Of a stretch of DNA of 64,000 nucleotides, positions 59,735 through 64,000 are shown piece after piece. Position 1 is the first letter of the stretch. Each line of letters starts with the position of its first letter. The DNA is from Henricia sp. BOLD:AAB3569 (Eukaryota > Echinodermata > Asteroidea > Spinulosida > Echinasteridae): NCBI GenBank assembly GCA_037783545.1, contig JBBELK010000946.1, forward strand, positions 165,135 to 229,134. The letters are read 5' to 3'. The notes under the pieces are model-generated. The model did not search any database. It was not told the origin of the DNA and saw only the letters and a program-made list of their open reading frames with translations. The translations under genes were made by a program, and so were the position numbers.

Positions 59735-61675
59735 ATTCAAAATAGTTTTCCAAAACAGCCAATTGCAGCTAGGAACATCTTTTTTAAACGTTGGCCCGTT
59801 TATTATGACCACTGACCTATAAACAATTGACTGGTGTGCGACTCCCTGAGTACAACAACCCTTCGCAATCTTGCCTAAGAAAAGGCAATGCCTTGATTCT
59901 AAGACGATACTGATTTTACTAGTTCGTTAGGTGGAATATGACCGATCTTGTGGACCGGGGGAATAGCATTGTCTTTCCTTAATTGAGCAAGATGACAAAC
60001 GCGGGATCCAACCTCCGTTCAGTCGAAGTTTCTTTCCTCGTTTGAATTTCTTTTTAATTACATCCATCAGGTTTCCTATAAAAAATATGTTAAGGAAAAA
60101 CATAACTCCTGCAGGGTAATGGTGACCTCTTGAATATATCGGGCAAAATGTGAATTCTCGCCATGCACACTTTGACTTTTTGGTGCGTGTTGGTTTTCTC
60201 TATTTTCCCTCTTACTGACTTTTAAGATATCGGTCCAATTTACAGATTAAATATTGTGCCTTGACATTGGAAGGAATTTTGGACCTTAAACCAGTTTGTT
60301 TTTGTACTAAGATGACTATTGTGAAACAATTATGTATGTCTTTATCTACATTAAAAACAAGAAATATAGGGTGGGTATACCTTACGGCGGCTTTATACGC
60401 AATTATACAGCTGCAAATATAATCGACCAGAAACTGGCCTTGTGCCAAAGATGAGGCTCGCTTTGAGTTTTAAGGACAAGTTCGGTCCACAATTTCAAAC
60501 CACATTTGTCGGACAAACAGTAAAACGACACTACATTGTATTTGAAGGAATTGCGCAGATCGTCCTAATCTACTTTCGGACCATCTTTTCATATCAGTTT
60601 CGGGAACGTTACACAGTGGCCAATGTGAACGTTATTTAATTACCTTTAAAGTCCCAATACATCATTTTGTAGTGACCTAACATTTTACTCTATGACTGCA
60701 TAAGTTGACAATAAAACCCCGACTAAAAGTACTGCAACACGAAATGAGCCCAAACTTAAACTTTTTTATTCCGCCATTTAAATAAAATTATTTTAAAAAT
60801 ATATATAAACAAATAGGTAAACTATAACTTCCGATGGCGGATTTCTTTGAGGGTATGCTTCGCCTGAAATAATCAATAAAATTGTCTTCAGTCGAAAATT
60901 GGTTCTGAGCACAAATAACGATCTTTAACACTGGTTAATTTACTTTTAATAAAGGAAATCCGCATACCTCCGTACCTCCCCAAATCTTACTTCTCCAGTA
61001 TTCTGTTTACACCCGCTATAAAACAGGGGGCATCAGAAAAAACTGATATCAGGTGAGGGGACCGGAGGGGGCGGTCTGTCGGCCAAAAACTTTGAGAGAA
61101 CAAATCCAGTTTCTATGAAAAAGAAATTGGGGGGTCTACGGCCTCACGAAAATAATTTAGCTCGTTGAAAAAAATGGGGGGTCTAAGGCCTTGCTGAAAG
61201 AAAATTCAACCCAAAAATGTGAAAAATGTGTAGGAGACCATGAGGGCCAAAGGGACAAGTGGCCCAATATATCCCCCTATACAAGGGCTCCAATAAACTG
61301 TTTCACTAAAGGGCATTTTTGGAAGGTGGTTGGTACCAGATGTGAGACCTTTTCGCTTCAGAGGCCCTTTCTGTGGGCCCCACTTCCAGACCTCCACACT
61401 AGCCATAGCGCAATCTTAAGAATGGTCCCCTTGCACCTGTCAATTGTCCCCCCCCCCCGCCCCCCGGGCCCCCCATTGTCAATTAACAAGTAACAAAATC
61501 CCTACCCTGGGGAAAATTTGCGGGAGCAGGTGGAGCAGTGCGGGAGGTGGAGCAGTGCGGGAGGTGGAGCAGTGCGGGATGGGGAGGGGGAAACAATTGA
61601 TTGGTGCTAGCCAGTCGTAAAAGGTTAAGCAGAGTTTAATAGCTTATTGTCTTTCTTTGCACCAGTTTTTTTCTG
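59735..61675. other. No gene seen
   Basis: Unassigned sequence with a gcgggaggtggagcagt triplet repeat at 61522-61580. Confidence 0.4.
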
Positions 61676-62032
61676 AAAAATCGTCGCGCCCGCAACCCCC
61701 CGCGGCCACCCCCCTCCCCCCCCTCCCCCTCAGTCGCTACCCCACTAGAAATTTAGCAAACCGAAAAAAATGGTACAAACACAACTGCATTTTCAACGCC
61801 CCATATTTAAAGCATGTGTCCTTGAAATGAAGTGACCATGGTTGACGGGTAGAAATTAAAGGCAGAGGGGTCGTCAATGCGAGCATGAGGCAAAATTCGT
61901 GCCACGAAATACGCAGCTCCATAGCAAAGCCATGGAGCTGCGTAATTCGTGGCACGATTTGGCCTCACGCGCGCATTGACGAGCCTCTGCCTTTAATTAA
62001 ACCACAGAGCTTTCCTGGTCACTGAATCTGCA

Positions 62033-62666
62033 TCATTCCGGTTGAAGCGTCCTCATGACGACTGCAGTCTTACTTCTCGCATCCTGGCCACGACAGGTGT
62101 AGCTTCTATCTGCTTTCGGACGGTCTTCGCTCAGTGATGCTGTCCTATATCCCGTTAGCCCAAGGCATGGCCACCAATACAAGATTCTAATCTCCATTGA
62201 TTGTTTGTGCTCGAAGTCGCAAGCCAACATTCCTATCCGTAGAAATCAACATGCCAGACAACGGTCCTTGCAGTTCGATCGTGAGACGGTCAGGTATTCG
62301 GCATCATTCGTAAACGACTCTGGTGACTTGCCGCCATTTCATCCACGCAGCGTTGATCCTTGACATACGTCGGTAGAGATATCATATCACCATCGCTATT
62401 GATAACTCATCCAAACTTTAATTCGGTGATCTTCAGCAAGCTCTCTACTTCAACGCTTGCAGACAACATTCAACGCACTCTGTTTTCTTGATGTTGAGCT
62501 TCATGCGCGCTGTGTCATCGTTGCGTTTGTTGTTGCAAATACGTACTTCGTCGGCTAGAAATGCATCATCGGCGAAGAGGAACGTCCACATAGATGAGAA
62601 GATTGGAGGTCGGGAGTCACTGTGTCTGTGCAGAGAATGAAACAGGAGCGGTATGCTGGTCGACAC
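62033..62666 (-). mobile_element. Decayed non-LTR retrotransposon (LINE) reverse-transcriptase fragment
   Basis: The minus strand shows FLFADDAFLADE (the YADD-box equivalent), then MKLNIKKTECVE, then a line like INAAWMKWRxVT further on in the arm, then MEIRILYW. This is the order seen in the RT domain and C-terminal part of LINE ORF2 proteins. Frameshifts and stops make it inactive. Confidence 0.7.
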
Positions 62667-63073
62667 TTACATATGCAGCACGACTATGGGGCCGATGGTA
62701 CACCCCCCCCCCCCCCTACCATTGTTCCCCCATTGTGTCTTAAACATCCAATTCAGTTTTTAGGGGGTGGGCGCGAGAGGAGCGGAGGGGGTTGGTGCGT
62801 TAACAAAAGGGAAGCGTGTGTTCAGTCATAGGGGCGTTCAGGGGTGGGTCCTTAGGCCCCATATCGTGCTGGGTATACGACACTTCACATGGACGCTGAC
62901 TCAAATGGTGAAAGGTGGTGTGATTTCAAATGGACATCGGACGACACTTCTGCAGCAGCGTAGCCAGGGTAATTCTCTCCCCAGGGGGAGACTGGGGGGC
63001 TGGACGTTACTGTGGGAGGGCGCAAGTGGAGTAGCAACAAATTTCGACAGCCCATGCGAGCGCCGACGTCGCT

Positions 63074-63075
<2 letters not shown>

Positions 63076-63128
<53 letters not shown>
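63076..63128 (+). repeat. Run of about 53 G
   Basis: An almost pure G tract in the centre of the inverted duplication. Length in the assembly may be unreliable. Confidence 0.8.
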
Positions 63129-63140
63129 CGGTGGGCTGGG

Positions 63141-63660
63141 GTGATGGTGATATGATATCTCTACCGACGTATGTCCAAGGATCAACGCTGCGTGGATGAA
63201 ATGGCGGCGAGTCACTAGAGTCGTTTACGACTGATGCCGAATACCTGACCGTCTCACGATCGAACTGCAAGACCGTTGTCTGGCATGTTGATTTCTACGG
63301 ATAGGAATGTTGGCACGCGACGTCGAGGCACAAACAATCAATGGAGATTAGAATCTTGTATTGGTGCCTTGGGCTAACAGGATAGGACAGCATCACTGAG
63401 CAAAGACCGTCCGAAAGCAGATGGAAGCTACACTCGTCGTGGCCAGGATGCGAGAAGTAAAGCGGGCCTCCCACTGTGCTATTTTTGCCACGAATTTCCT
63501 ACGAATTGGTACGATTATCTCAGACTGCCTATAGACTCTACACACAATCGTACCCAATCGTAGCTAATTCGTGGCAAAAATCGCACAGTGGGAGGCCCGC
63601 TTAAGACTGCAGTCATCATGAGGACGCTTCAACCGGAATGATGCAGATTCAGTGACCAGG
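63141..63660 (+). mobile_element. Inverted second copy of the LINE C-terminal fragment
   Basis: Reads INAAWMKWRRVTRVVYD-like on the plus strand and ends MRTLQPE, mirroring the left arm. The RT box itself is not duplicated. Confidence 0.65.
63461..63601. mobile_element. 141-bp MITE with TAA target duplication inside the right arm
   Basis: Ends AGCGGGCCTCCCACTGTG and its inverse, about 35 of 36 positions matching. TAA lies on both sides (63458-63460, 63602-63604). The left arm has the empty site with a single TAA. A 3-bp TWA target fits the PIF/Harbinger superfamily. Confidence 0.85.
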
Positions 63661-64000
63661 AAAGCTCTGCGGTTTAATTAAATGGCAGATGCTCGTCAAT
63701 GCGCGCGTGAGGCCAAATCGTGCCACGAATTACGCAGCTCCATGCCTTTGCTATGGAGCTGCGTATTTCGTGGCACGAATTTTGCCTCATGCTCGCATTG
63801 ACGACCCTCTGCCTTTAATTTCTACCCGTCAACGATGGTCACTTCATTTCAAGGACACATGATATGGGGCGTTCAAAATGCACTGAGTTAATTGAGCTTG
63901 TACCTTTTTTTTCTTTTGCCAAATTCCAGTAGGGTAGCGACTGGGAAGGGGGTTGCGGGCGCCACGATTTTCATGGGGGCGCGCGCGCACGCTCGCGCAA

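Larger units (their letters stand above)
61676..63974. repeat. Large inverted duplication (arms about 700 bp, 746-bp centre)
   Basis: The left arm 61676-62394 and right arm 63141-63974 are inverted copies, for example ttccggttgaagcgtcctca at 62037 and tgaggacgcttcaaccggaa at 63618. The centre (62395-63140) holds a LINE fragment and a run of about 53 G. The right arm has an extra 141-bp insertion. Confidence 0.85.

Overview
The window is eukaryotic DNA from an intron-rich, repeat-rich animal genome. Coding exons are short, follow GT/AG splice rules and are scattered through AT-rich non-coding sequence packed with small inverted-repeat elements. Both recognisable genes are conserved animal chromatin genes. 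Their adjacency and order (MAU2 then GATAD2, same strand) match, from memory, the human MAU2-GATAD2A neighbourhood on chromosome 19. The acatgtacatgta palindromes, GGGGCGGATCC elements and tRNA-headed repeats suggest a marine invertebrate, perhaps a deuterostome such as an echinoderm, hemichordate or amphioxus; this is an inference.

Layout. Both genes read on the minus strand, so transcription runs right to left. Right: MAU2 (cohesin-loader subunit, Scc4 family) from the ATG at 56741 to the stop at 36523. I could assemble it as 16 coding exons including an 18-nt microexon, 596 residues, with all junction phases consistent. Left: GATAD2 (p66 subunit of NuRD) from the ATG at 10786 to the stop at 336, five coding exons and 1004 residues, with a possible non-coding first exon near 24.4 kb. 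The 11-24 kb stretch would then be its first intron. From 24.6 to 36.5 kb and from 56.8 kb to the right end I see only repeats and unassigned sequence. At 61.7-64.0 kb lies a large inverted duplication of a decayed LINE reverse-transcriptase fragment.

What stands out. At least five exons in these two genes have been locally duplicated together with their splice sites: MAU2 exon 6 (about 17 copies of a 138-bp in-frame unit), exon 10 (three copies with 34-bp spacers), exon 11 (one decayed extra copy), exon 13 (about 31 copies of a 109-bp unit carrying the 5' splice site), and the last exon of GATAD2 (three copies). This makes long runs of duplicate donors next to real exons. It could change splicing, or could be evolutionarily neutral minisatellite growth seeded in exons.

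Function. MAU2 acts with NIPBL to load cohesin on chromatin. GATAD2 bridges MBD2/3 and CHD4 in the NuRD remodelling and deacetylase complex. Both are nuclear chromatin factors; nothing in the sequence shows that they are co-regulated. No RNA gene that I would call functional and no CRISPR or prokaryotic system is present.
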